Assembly (NCBI GenBank): GCA_023383815.1
Contig: JAHDYG010000010.1
Location: 1-64,000 of the forward strand
Direction: 5' to 3'
Source of the DNA: Rhodocyclaceae bacterium
GTDB lineage: Bacteria > Pseudomonadota > Gammaproteobacteria > Burkholderiales > Rhodocyclaceae
DNA length: 64,000 bases
The notes under the pieces were generated by a model. The model searched no databases and was not told the origin of the DNA. It saw only the letters and a program-made list of their open reading frames with translations. Made by a program: the position numbers and the translations under genes. Shown in pieces: positions 17,642 through 27,000 of the stretch (position 1 is its first letter; every line of letters begins with the position of its first letter).

Positions 17642-18592
17642 TCACCGCTCTGCGCGGCTGTCCGCAACGATGCGCAGGCAACCTTCCAGCCTAGGCTCCA
17701 GGGCTTTTGCCTGATCGCAGGCGGACTGCTGCAGACAGGCCTGCAAGCGGCCGAGCAACAAGGACGCGGCTGCGCCGGCATTGCGCATCAGGCTCAGGCG
17801 GAAGCCCATTCGCGGCGCCAGGCGCATCGCGCGCACCCGTGCCGGATCGAGATTCGCCGCGGTAAAGGCGTCGACGAAGGCATAGCCCAGGCCCTGCTCG
17901 ACCAGCGCTCCGGCCAGCGCATAGGTCTGCACGCCGGCAAAGCGGCGTGGCCAGTGCCCGCCCTGCTGGAGCAGCTCCGCGAGCCGCTCCCCGAGCGGAG
18001 TGGCCGCCGCAAGACCGATGTACGGGCGATCACGCAACCATCCCGGCGCCTCGCGCCCAGCGGGGTCGACGACCCAGTTCCGGGGCGCGCACAGGATCAT
18101 CTCGCCCTCGGCCAGCGTCTCGACCACGATGGCCGCGTGCTCGGGCGGCTCGATCGCGAGCCCGGCGTCGATCTCGAACGCCACGAGGTGGGATTCGATC
18201 TCGTGCGTGTGGCTGGCCCACAGGTCGCACTCGACCCCGGGATGATCGGCGCGAAGGTGCGACAGGGCCGCGGGCAGCAGCGAAGTCGCCAGCGAAGGCG
18301 TCGCCGCGATGCGCAAGAGCCCGGAGCTGCCCCGCCGAAGATTGGCCGACAACGCGTCGATGCGTTCGATCTCGCCCCAGGTGCGCTGGATCTGTGCGAA
18401 CAGCGCGTGCGCCTCGGGAGTCGGCACGAGGCGGCCGCGGCGACGTTCGAACAAGGCAAAACCCAGGCCGAGCTCGGTGTGGCCCAGCACACGCGAGACG
18501 ACCGGCTGCGAGATGTGCAGCCGGCGCGCGGCTTCGCTCACCGATCCGCTCATCATCACGGCACGAAAGATCTCGATCTGTCGCAGTCGCAT
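17642..18592 (-). CDS. LysR-family transcriptional regulator
   Basis: A 316-residue LysR regulator. The N-terminal helix-turn-helix reads LRQIEIFRAVMMSGSVSEAARRLHISQPVVSRVL, followed by the linker helix and a two-lobed effector domain (LLRIAATPSLATSLLPAAL, GLAAATPLGERLAELL, VEQGLGYAFVD). I take the ATG at 18592; a TTG six codons upstream at 18610 is also possible. It is divergent from the D-amino-acid dehydrogenase gene with 135 bases between, the usual arrangement for a LysR controlling its neighbour, and it converges on alanine dehydrogenase. The effector is probably an amino acid or derivative, by context only. Confidence 0.9.
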   Translation of the reverse strand: MRLRQIEIFRAVMMSGSVSEAARRLHISQPVVSRVLGHTELGLGFALFERRRGRLVPTPEAHALFAQIQRTWGEIERIDALSANLRRGSSGLLRIAATPSLATSLLPAALSHLRADHPGVECDLWASHTHEIESHLVAFEIDAGLAIEPPEHAAIVVETLAEGEMILCAPRNWVVDPAGREAPGWLRDRPYIGLAAATPLGERLAELLQQGGHWPRRFAGVQTYALAGALVEQGLGYAFVDAFTAANLDPARVRAMRLAPRMGFRLSLMRNAGAAASLLLGRLQACLQQSACDQAKALEPRLEGCLRIVADSRAER

Positions 18593-18727
18593 CCCGATCC
18601 ATAGTGTCAAGACATATGAGACATCATGATCCGCAAGGCCCTCGCTGTGCGCAAGGGCTATATTTCAGCGGTCAGTTCGTCGTTCACAGACGCGGATCAT
18701 CGATTGCCAGAACGGAAATCTCGGATC

Positions 18728-20008
18728 ATGAATATCACCCTCATCGGCGCCGGCATCGTCGGACTTGCAAGCGCGTGGGCATTGCGACGCGACGGCCATG
18801 CCGTGACCGTCATCGATGCCGCCCAAGAGGTCGGTGCCGGAACAAGCCACGCGAACGGTGGGCAGCTGAGCTACCGCTACATCGCGCCCCTGGCCGACCC
18901 CGACGTGCTGGCCAAGATCCCCGGCTGGATGCTGCGTCGCGACGCACCGGTACGCTTCCGCCCGCGCTTCGATCCGGAACAGTGGCGCTGGCTGCTCGAC
19001 TTCCTGAAGGCCTGCAACGGCCATGACAAGTTGCGCTCGGTCGCAAGCCTGCTGCCGCTGTCGCTCTACAGCCGGGCGCTGGTCCATCAGCTCGTTGCCG
19101 AGGAGGAAGTCGAGTTCGACTACCAACGCAACGGCAAGCTGGTCATCTATCGCGACGCGAAGGGTTTCGAGTCGGCCCGCCGTCTGCTTGAGCGGACGCC
19201 GGAGCTGGCGAACGAGCAGCACGCGCTCGACGAGTCCGCCTGTCTTGCGCTCGAACCGGCGCTCGAAAGGCTGCGTGGCGCGATTCGGGGCGGCATTCAC
19301 ACCCCGGCCGAGGAAGCGGGCGACTGTCACAAGCTGTGCCTTGCGCTCGAACGGCTGCTGCGCAAGGGGGCGAATCCGGTCCGCTTTGAACTCGGACGCC
19401 AGGTTCGCGGTCTGCACTGGAGCGAGGGCAGGATCCGTGCCGTGCGGCTAGACGGGGACGAGGCGCTGGAGACCGATCTGTGCGTGATCGCAGCCGGCGT
19501 CGGCTCGGTCGATCTGTTGCGCGGCAGCGGCCATGTCGTGCCGATCTACCCGGTCAAGGGATACAGCCTCAGCATCGCGCTGACTCCGCAATCCAGGGCG
19601 CCGGCCATGAGCGTGACCGACTTCGAACGCAAGGTGGTGTATGCGCGGCTCGGGCCAAGCCTGCGCGTGGCCGGCATGGCCGACATCGTCGGCGCCGACG
19701 AGACGATCCGCGCAGATCGGATCGCCACGCTGACTGCCGAGGCGCGCGCGAGCTTCGGCGACTGGATCGACGGCGCGGCGATCACTCCGTGGAGCGGACT
19801 GCGGCCCGCGACGCCGAGCGGGCGTCCGATCATCGATCGGGCCGGCGACAGCAACCTGTGGCTCAACGTCGGCCACGGGGCGCTCGGATTCACGCTCGCA
19901 GCCGGTTGCGCCGGCCTTCTGGCCGATCGCATCGCGGGGCGTGAGCCTGCGATTCCGGATGCCGATTTCCGGCTTTCGTCGACGGATCCGGAACGCACGC
20001 ATGCGTGA
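18728..20008 (+). CDS. dadA: D-amino-acid dehydrogenase (DadA-like FAD enzyme)
   Basis: A 426-residue FAD-dependent oxidoreductase of the D-amino-acid dehydrogenase small-subunit type, close to the usual 430. The ADP-binding motif LIGAGIVGLASAWALRRDGH is at the start, followed by GTSHANGGQLSYRYIAPLADP, the DadA counterpart of the flavin and membrane contact region, then AAGVGS and GLRPATPSGRPIIDR and GHGALGFTLAAGCAGLLAD at the C-terminus. It oxidises D-amino acids such as D-alanine to 2-oxo acids, passing electrons to the quinone pool. The ATG at 18728 gives the usual N-terminus; the frame extends upstream to 18626 without homology. Neighbours are the LysR gene and the TAXI transporter genes. 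Confidence 0.88.
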   Translation: MNITLIGAGIVGLASAWALRRDGHAVTVIDAAQEVGAGTSHANGGQLSYRYIAPLADPDVLAKIPGWMLRRDAPVRFRPRFDPEQWRWLLDFLKACNGHDKLRSVASLLPLSLYSRALVHQLVAEEEVEFDYQRNGKLVIYRDAKGFESARRLLERTPELANEQHALDESACLALEPALERLRGAIRGGIHTPAEEAGDCHKLCLALERLLRKGANPVRFELGRQVRGLHWSEGRIRAVRLDGDEALETDLCVIAAGVGSVDLLRGSGHVVPIYPVKGYSLSIALTPQSRAPAMSVTDFERKVVYARLGPSLRVAGMADIVGADETIRADRIATLTAEARASFGDWIDGAAITPWSGLRPATPSGRPIIDRAGDSNLWLNVGHGALGFTLAAGCAGLLADRIAGREPAIPDADFRLSSTDPERTHA

Positions 20009-20049
20009 TCCCGGCCGGCGCTCCGGGGCCCAAGCCTCGAACATCGGGT

Positions 20050-20067
20050 ATACCCGCATATGGGTAT
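20050..20067. promoter_or_regulatory. inverted repeat ATACCC-N6-GGGTAT before TAXI operon
   Basis: ATACCC and GGGTAT form a perfect inverted repeat around a GCATAT spacer, in a stretch that also contains the 10-bp palindrome GGGTATACCC. It lies about 140 bases before the TAXI binding-protein start and 42 bases after the dehydrogenase stop. An operator for the transporter operon is the likely meaning; the protein that binds it is unknown. Confidence 0.4.
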
Positions 20068-20207
20068 CCCTAAGTTTCAAGTCGGGCGAAGGGGATTAGT
20101 GTAAGCCCTGAGACACCCGCCGCGCGCACACCCCGATTCCGGCAATGGCCGACTCGGGCGCCCCCCGCGGCACGCAGCACAGCCCACCCATCTGGAGGAG
20201 AAGAACG

Positions 20208-21176
20208 ATGAAGAAACTGACCGCCGTCGCAGCCGCCCTGGCGATTTTCGGCACCCTCGGAACCACCTCGGTCCATGCCCAGCAGAAGTTCGTCACCATC
20301 GGTACCGGTGGCGTCACCGGCGTCTATTACGCTGCGGGCGGCGCGATCTGCCGCCTCATCAACGTCAATCGCGCCCAGCACGGCATCCGCTGCTCGGTCG
20401 AGAGCACCGGCGGCTCCGTCTACAACCTGAACACGATCCGCGCCGGAGAGCTCGACTTCGGTGTCGCCCAGTCCGACTGGCAGTATCACGCCTACAACGG
20501 ATCGAGCACCTTCAAGGATGCGGGCGCCAACAAGGATCTGCGCGCGGTGTTCTCGATCCACCCCGAGCCGTTCACCGTGCTCTCGCGCAAGGAAGCCGGC
20601 ATCGCCAAGTTCGAGGACTTCAAGGGCAAGCGCTTCAACGTCGGCAATCCGGGCTCGGGCACGCGCGCCTCGATGGAAGAGTTGCTCAACGCGATGGGCT
20701 GGAAGCTCTCCGATTTCTCGCTCGCCTCGGAACTGAAGGCCGACGAGCACGGCGCCGCCCTGTGCGACAACAAGATCGACGGCTTCTTCTACGGTGTTGG
20801 CCACCCCTCGGCGAACATCCAGGATCCGACCACGACCTGCGGCGCGAAGCTCGTCCCGCTGACCGGACCGGCCGTCGACAAGCTCGTGGCCGAGCGCCCG
20901 TACTATGCCTCGGTCGCGATTCCGGGCGGGCTGTATGCCAACAATCCGGACCCGACGCCGACCTATGGCGTGCTCGCAACCTTCGTCACTTCGACGAAGA
21001 CACCGGACGACGTGGTGTACACGATGGTCAAGGCCGTGTTCGAGAATTTCGACGACTTCAAGCGCCTGCATCCGGCCTTTGCCCACCTGCAGCCAGCCGA
21101 CATGATCAAGAACGGCAACTCGGCGCCGCTGCATGACGGTGCGGTGAAGTACTACAAGGAAAAGGGCTGGATGTAA
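20208..21176 (+). CDS. TAXI-family TRAP transporter solute-binding protein
   Basis: A 322-residue periplasmic binding protein. Residues 1-24 are a signal peptide ([24 protein letters not shown], quoted here only as its extent), cleaved before [11 protein letters not shown]. The mature start [22 protein letters not shown] and the segment [28 protein letters not shown] are typical of TAXI (TRAP-associated extracytoplasmic immunogenic) proteins, whose known ligands include glutamate/glutamine and other carboxylates. TCTGGAGGAGAAGAACG is a strong ribosome site. The fused permease gene follows after 169 bases with two hairpins. Linkage to dadA, ald and glutamate dehydrogenase suggests an amino acid or 2-oxo acid ligand. 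Confidence 0.93.
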   Translation: MKKLTAVAAALAIFGTLGTTSVHAQQKFVTIGTGGVTGVYYAAGGAICRLINVNRAQHGIRCSVESTGGSVYNLNTIRAGELDFGVAQSDWQYHAYNGSSTFKDAGANKDLRAVFSIHPEPFTVLSRKEAGIAKFEDFKGKRFNVGNPGSGTRASMEELLNAMGWKLSDFSLASELKADEHGAALCDNKIDGFFYGVGHPSANIQDPTTTCGAKLVPLTGPAVDKLVAERPYYASVAIPGGLYANNPDPTPTYGVLATFVTSTKTPDDVVYTMVKAVFENFDDFKRLHPAFAHLQPADMIKNGNSAPLHDGAVKYYKEKGWM

Positions 21177-21185
21177 TGCCCGACT

Positions 21186-21216
21186 GCGAAGGCTCCGGTT
21201 CTACCGGAACCTTCGC
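21186..21216 (+). promoter_or_regulatory. intercistronic hairpin 1 (binding protein - permease)
   Basis: Arms GCGAAGGCTCCGGT (21186-21199) and ACCGGAACCTTCGC (21203-21216) pair at 13 of 14 positions around the three-base loop TCT, ten bases after the TAXI binding-protein stop. There is no T-run, so 3'-end protection or partial termination is more likely than a full stop. Such structures raise binding protein over permease in transport operons. Confidence 0.6.
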
Positions 21217-21250
21217 CCGCGTGGCGGCCTGGTTCCGCCATGGCACGTCA

Positions 21251-21293
21251 CGCAAGAACGGCGGCCGGTTGCCCACCTGCCGCCGTTCTTGCG
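21251..21293 (+). promoter_or_regulatory. intercistronic hairpin 2, perfect 15-bp stem
   Basis: CGCAAGAACGGCGGC (21251-21265) and GCCGCCGTTCTTGCG (21279-21293) are perfect inverted repeats around a 13-base loop. This second stem lies 35 bases after hairpin 1 and 52 bases before the permease start. A tandem pair between binding-protein and permease genes fits differential mRNA stability or attenuation. Confidence 0.6.
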
Positions 21294-21345
21294 TTGCGCG
21301 TCCGAACCGCGAAGCACCGATCACCGTTTCAGGGAAGCCGCCGCC

Positions 21346-23970
21346 ATGCCCCAGCCCAAAGGCCAGATGACGCCTCACCACCACGAACTGACCGATGAAG
21401 AGCTCAAGCGCATCGTCGCAGAGGCCGATACCGGGGGGCGTCAGCCGACCGGCCTGACCGCCAAGCTGCTGGTTGCCGTCGCGCTGTGCTGGTCGCTGTT
21501 CCAGCTCTGGATCGCTTCACCGCTGCCGTTCTCGCTCGGCTTCTTCGTGCTCAACGATACCGAAACCCGCTCGATCCACCTTGCGTTCGCGGTCTTCCTC
21601 GCGTTCTCTGCCTATCCGGCGTTCAAGTCCTCTCCGCGCGACCGCATCCCGATTGCGGACTGGATCCTGGCGTTCGCCGCAGCCTTCTGTACCGGCTACA
21701 TCTTCCTGTTCTACGACGCGCTGTCGACCCGCCCCGGCCTGCCGACAACCCTCGACCTGGTCGCCGCCGTCGCCGGGCTCGCCTTACTGCTCGAAGCGGC
21801 ACGCCGGGCGCTCGGCCTGCCGATGGTGATCCTTGCGATCGTCTTCCTGATCTACATCTTCTTCGGCAACCACATGCCGGACATGATCGCCCACCGCGGC
21901 GCCTCGCTGAGCAAGGGCATGAGCCACATCTGGCTCACGACCGAGGGGGTGTTCGGCGTGGCCCTGGGCGTGTCGGCCGGCTTCATCTTTCTCTTCGTAC
22001 TGTTCGGCGCACTGCTGGAGACCGCCGGCGCCGGCAACTACTTCATCAAATCGGCGATCGCGCTGCTCGGCCACCTGCGCGGCGGGCCGGCCAAGGCGGC
22101 GGTCGTCGCTTCTGCCGCAACCGGACTGATCTCGGGCTCGTCGATCGCGAACGTGGTCACCACCGGTACCTTCACGATCCCGCTCATCAAGAAGGTCGGC
22201 TACCGGCCTGACAGGGCCGCAGCGGTCGAGGTCGCCTCCTCGGTCAATGGCCAGCTGATGCCTCCGGTGATGGGTGCTGCCGCCTTCCTGATGGTCGAGT
22301 ATGTGGGCATCCCCTACACCCAGGTGCTCAAGCACGCGATCGTGCCGGCACTGATCTCGTACATTGCGCTCTTCTACATCGTGCATCTCGAAGCGATGAA
22401 GATGAACCTTCAGGGCTTGCCCCGCCGCGAGCCGCTGCTGTGGCAGAACGTGCTGACCTCGACCGTGATGACGTTCTCGGGCGTCGTGATCCTCGCGGCC
22501 GTACTGTACTGGGGCTTCGGCTGGATCAAGGACATCGCGGGCGCGGCGTCGTTCTACATCGTCTCGGCACTGATGCTCGCCGCCTATGTCGCGATCATCC
22601 GCTTCGCGGCGCGCTATCCCGATCTGCACATGGAGGATCCGAAGGATCCGGATGAGTTTCTGCCCGAGATCGGTCCGACGCTGAAATCCGGCCTGCACTT
22701 CCTGCTGCCGGTCGCGGCCCTGATCTGGAACCTGATGGTCGAACAGCTCTCGCCCGCCCTGTCGGCCTTCTGGGCGACGATGTTCCTGATCTTCATCCTC
22801 GTCACCCAGCGCCCGATCTTCGCCTTCTTCCGCGGCGCCGGAGCGTACGGCGCCGCGGTACGCCACGGTTTCCAGGATCTCTTTGACGGCCTGGTCACCG
22901 GCGCGCGCAACATGATCGGCATCGGCATCGCAACGGCGGCGGCCGGCATCATCGTCGGCACCGTTACGCTCACCGGCATTGGCCTGGTGATGACCGAGCT
23001 GGTCGAACTGCTGTCGGGCGGCAACCTCATGATCATGCTCGTGCTGGTCGCCGTGATCTGCCTGATCCTCGGCATGGGCCTGCCGACGACGGCGAACTAC
23101 ATCGTCGTGTCGACGCTGATGGCGCCGGTCGTGGTCGAACTCGGCGCGCAGACCGGGCTGCTGGTTCCGCTGATCGCGGTGCACATGTTCGTGTTCTATT
23201 TCGGGCTGATGGCCGACGTCACGCCACCGGTCGGACTCGCCTCGTATGCCGCCGCAGGCATCGCCAACAGCGATCCGATCCGTACCGGACTGACGGCCTT
23301 CGGTTACAGCGCGCGCACCGCGATCCTGCCCTTCATGTTCATCTTCAACACCCAGTTGTTGCTGATCGACATCGATCACACCTTTCAGCTCGTACTCACG
23401 ATCGCGACCGCGACCATCGCGAGCATGGTCTTCGCGGCCGCGACCCAGGGCTGGTTCGTGACCCGCAACCGCATCCACGAAGCGTTGCTGCTGCTGCTCG
23501 TAACCTTCAGCCTGTTCCGTCCGGGATTCTGGATGGATCTGATGTTTCCGCCCTACGAGGAGATCCCGCCGACCGAGCTCACGCGCCTGGTCGAGGAGGC
23601 GCCGCGAAATGCGAACCTGCGGATCTGGATCGAGGGCATCACCCTGGAGGGGCGTGAAGTCTCCAAGGGGGTCCTGCTTCCCCTCGGAGAGACGGCACCG
23701 ACCGCCCGCGAACGGCTCGCCGCAATCGGCCTGTCGGTGATGTCCTTCGGTGGGCAGGTGCAGATCGCCACCGTGCAGTACCGCAGCCGCGCAGAGAAGC
23801 TCGGCATCGAGCAGGGGTTTGCGATCACCACGATCGAACTGCCCTCGGGCGAGCGCCCGCCCAAGGAGTGGATCTTCCTCCCTGCGCTCGCGCTGCTCGC
23901 GCTCGTCTGGTTCGTGCAGCGGCGCCGCGTCGCCCGCGAAGGGCCTGCGGGGGCAAGCAGCCCGGTCTGA
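21346..23970 (+). CDS. TRAP transporter fused permease (DctQM type) with DUF3394 tail
   Basis: An 874-residue membrane protein that fuses the small (DctQ) and large (DctM) TRAP permease parts, the normal state for TAXI systems. The N-terminal hydrophilic 40 residues are followed by about four membrane segments, then the DctM core with many segments; conserved parts are LLETAGAGNYFIKSAIALLG, GLISGSSIANVVTTGTFTIP, PPVMGAAAFLMVEY and LGMGLPTTANYIV. After about residue 725 a soluble domain (VSKGVLLPLGETAPTARERL to KEWIFLPALALLALVW) matches the DUF3394 tail found on some TRAP permeases. It imports solute with Na+. The ATG at 21346 has AGGGA upstream; MTPHHHEL at 21367 is an alternative start. Confidence 0.92.
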   Translation: MPQPKGQMTPHHHELTDEELKRIVAEADTGGRQPTGLTAKLLVAVALCWSLFQLWIASPLPFSLGFFVLNDTETRSIHLAFAVFLAFSAYPAFKSSPRDRIPIADWILAFAAAFCTGYIFLFYDALSTRPGLPTTLDLVAAVAGLALLLEAARRALGLPMVILAIVFLIYIFFGNHMPDMIAHRGASLSKGMSHIWLTTEGVFGVALGVSAGFIFLFVLFGALLETAGAGNYFIKSAIALLGHLRGGPAKAAVVASAATGLISGSSIANVVTTGTFTIPLIKKVGYRPDRAAAVEVASSVNGQLMPPVMGAAAFLMVEYVGIPYTQVLKHAIVPALISYIALFYIVHLEAMKMNLQGLPRREPLLWQNVLTSTVMTFSGVVILAAVLYWGFGWIKDIAGAASFYIVSALMLAAYVAIIRFAARYPDLHMEDPKDPDEFLPEIGPTLKSGLHFLLPVAALIWNLMVEQLSPALSAFWATMFLIFILVTQRPIFAFFRGAGAYGAAVRHGFQDLFDGLVTGARNMIGIGIATAAAGIIVGTVTLTGIGLVMTELVELLSGGNLMIMLVLVAVICLILGMGLPTTANYIVVSTLMAPVVVELGAQTGLLVPLIAVHMFVFYFGLMADVTPPVGLASYAAAGIANSDPIRTGLTAFGYSARTAILPFMFIFNTQLLLIDIDHTFQLVLTIATATIASMVFAAATQGWFVTRNRIHEALLLLLVTFSLFRPGFWMDLMFPPYEEIPPTELTRLVEEAPRNANLRIWIEGITLEGREVSKGVLLPLGETAPTARERLAAIGLSVMSFGGQVQIATVQYRSRAEKLGIEQGFAITTIELPSGERPPKEWIFLPALALLALVWFVQRRRVAREGPAGASSPV

Positions 23971-23989
23971 ACACTCCTGAAGAAGACAA

Positions 23990-24033
23990 AGAGGGGGCGG
24001 AATCCGGTGTGGATTCCACCCCCTCTCCGTTTT
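23990..24033 (+). terminator. terminator after TRAP permease (convergent with gdh)
   Basis: Arms AGAGGGGGCGGAATCC (23990-24005) and GGATTCCACCCCCTCT (24011-24026) pair at 15 of 16 positions around a five-base loop and are followed by CCGTTTT. It sits between convergent genes and probably works for both strands. Confidence 0.75.
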
Positions 24034-24082
24034 CCGGCGGTCCGGTGCCCTGAGCGGCTTGCCGCAAGGGCACCGGGCGCGA

Positions 24083-27000
24083 TCAACCGATGCTGCGCAG
24101 CTCGCGCAGCAGCACCGAGAACATCGGCATCTCGATCGTGCCGGCCGACTTCACGTCCGCGAGCAGATGCATGTAGCGGTTGATATGGAACTGGTGCCGC
24201 ATGGCCCAGCCTTGCTGCACCTTCTCCAGTGCATCGCCCTCGGCGCAGGCCTTCAGGGCCTCGGCGGCCAGGGTCCGGGCCTGATTGGACAGGTCGACGC
24301 GCAGCGCGCTGCGCGCGAGTGCGTGCCAGCGCGTATCGGCAGGAAGCGCCGCAATGTGCTTGCCGAGCCAGTGCAGATCGAGCTGGCCGCCGAGCGCGAA
24401 ATACACCTGCGCAACGACCGCCTCGCTGCGTCCGGTCTCGACCGACACCTCGACCAGGTCGAGAGCCGAGTACAGTTCGTCGAGCGCTGCGATGCGACGC
24501 GCGAGCGATTCGGGCACCCCCTTGTCGACATAGGCGGACACGACCGCTTCCAGCTCCTCCCGGTAGGCCGGCGTCACGTACTCGTGGAGGTTTTCCGACA
24601 GGCTTGCGACACCGTCCGAGAAGTGCGCAAGCGTTGCCTGCAGGTCGGCGATCCATTCGCGGTGGCGCAGGAACCACATGGTGCCGCGCTGGATGAGCCG
24701 CACCGTGTCGAGGATCATCTCGGCCTGCACGGCATCCTCGACCTGGTTGTCGAGCGCCTCGATGGCCGACCAGATCGGAACCAGCCCGAAGACCTCGCGG
24801 GTCGCCATGTAGGCCCGCACGATGTCCGGTGCGCTCGCGCCGACCTCGCCCTGCAGCCGGCTCACGAAGGTGCTTCCAACGCGGTTGATCATGCTATTGA
24901 CGACGTGCGTGGACACGATCTCACGCTTGAGCGGATGGGCCTGGATCTGCTCGGCGAAACGCTTGCGCAGCGGCTCCGGAAAGTAGCGCAGCAGCGCGGT
25001 CGAAATGTACGGATCCTCCGGCACGTCCGAGGCGAGCACTTCGTCGAACAGCTCGATCTTGCTGTATGCGAGCAGGATCGCCAGCTCCGGTGTGACCAGG
25101 CCGGTCCGTGCCGCCTTGCGCTCGGCGATCTCCTCGTCCATCGGCAGGAACTCGATCTTGCGGTTGAGCCGGCCCGAGTACCCGAGCTTGCGGATGTACT
25201 CGGCCTGCTCGTCCAGAAGCGCCACCCCGCGTGCGCGCGTGACCGACAGCACCTGGGTCTGGGCGTAGTTGTCACGCAGCACGAGCGCAGCCACCTCGTC
25301 GGTCATCTCGGCGAGCAGCTTGTTGCGCTGCTTCGCGGTGAGTTCGCCTTCGGCGACGACGCCGTTGAGCAGGATCTTGATGTTGACCTCGTGGTCCGAG
25401 CAGTCCACGCCACCGGAGTTGTCGATTGCATCGGTGTTGATGCGTCCGCCCTTGAGTGCGTACTCGATGCGTCCGAGCTGGGTCAGCCCGAGGTTTCCAC
25501 CTTCTCCGACGACCCGGCAGCGCAGGTCAGCGCCGTTGACCCGGACCGGGTCGTTGGCGCGGTCGCCGACCGAGGCGTCGGTCTCGCTGCGCGCCTTGAC
25601 ATAGGTGCCGATGCCGCCGTTGTAGAGCAGATCGACCGGTGCGCCGAGGATGGCGCGGATGAGATCGGCCGGCGCCATCGTCTCGGATTCGATCGCAAGC
25701 GCCTCACGCGCCTCCTTCGACAACTTGATCGACTTCGCGCTGCGCGGCCACACGCCGCCGCCCGCCGAAATCAGCTTCTTGTCGTAATCGTCCCAGGAGG
25801 AGCGCGGCAGCGCGAAGAGCCGCGCACGCTCGTTCCACGAAACCTCGGGATCCGGGTTGGGGTCGATGAAGACGTGGCGGTGGTCGAAGGCCGCCAGCAG
25901 GCGGATCTTCTTCGACAGCAGCATGCCGTTGCCGAAGACGTCGCCCGACATGTCGCCGATGCCGACAACGGTGAACGGCGTCTCCTGGATGTTGGTGCCC
26001 ATCTCGCGGAAATGCCGCTTCACGGACTCCCACGCACCGCGGGCGGTGATACCCATCTTCTTGTGATCGTAGCCGACCGAACCCCCGGAGGCGAACGCGT
26101 CGCCGAGCCAGAAGCCATACTCTGCGGCCACCTCATTGGCATAGTCGGAGAAGGTTGCCGTGCCCTTGTCGGCGGCGACCACGAGGTACGGATCGTCCTC
26201 ATCGTGGCGGACCAGATCGGCCGGCGGCACGACCTTGCCCTGGACCAGATTGTCGGTAAGGTCGAGCAGCCCGGACAGGAACATCCGGTAGCAGGCGATG
26301 CCCTCGGCAAGCAGCGCCTCGCGCCCACCTTCCGCCGGCGGGTTCTTGACGACGAAGCCGCCCTTCGAGCCGACCGGCACGATGACCGCGTTCTTGACGA
26401 TCTGCGCCTTTACCAGACCGAGGATCTCGGTACGGAAATCCTCCATGCGATCGGACCAGCGCAGCCCCCCGCGCGCCACCTTGCCACCACGCAGGTGTAC
26501 CCCTTCGACACGTGGCGAATACACGAAGATCTCGAACATCGGCCGGGGAGCCGGAAGGTTCGGAATCCGCGACGGATCGAACTTGAGCGACAGGTAGGGC
26601 TTGGTCTGACCCTCCTTGCCCGTCTGGTAGTAGTTGGTCCGCAGCGTGGCCTGGATCATCGCGAGGAACTGGCGCAGGATGCGGTCCTCGTCGAGATTGG
26701 AGACGTTGTTGAGCGCCTCGTCGATCCGCTCCAGTAGCCTATCCGTATGCGACTGCCGATGCGCTTGGGCAGACGGATCGAAGCGCAGCGCGAACAGCTC
26801 GACGAGCTGGCGCGCAAGGCCGGGGTGTGCGGCGAGCGTCTGCTCCATGTACGACTGGCTGAAGGTAAACGCCGCCTGGCGCATGTATTTCGCGTAGGCA
26901 CGCAGCACGCTCACCTCACGCCACCCGAGTCCGGCAAGCAGCGTCAGTCGGTTGAAGTCGTCGTTCTCGACCCGGCCCTGCCAGATGTTCAGGAAGGCCT

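Noticed and set aside
20145-20207. Sigma-54 promoter before the TAXI operon
   Set aside because: A GGCAC...GC pair is present but the spacing is 13 rather than 12 bases between the GG and GC.
21784-23478. Minus-strand open frame of 564 codons
   Set aside because: Very rich in His, Asp, Arg and Gln as expected for the complement of a membrane-protein gene; antisense to the TRAP permease.
24059-26737. Plus-strand open frame of 892 codons
   Set aside because: Lies antisense to the NAD-glutamate dehydrogenase gene, whose full-length domains are clear; no independent support. The 587-codon frame at 27539-29302 is rejected for the same reason.
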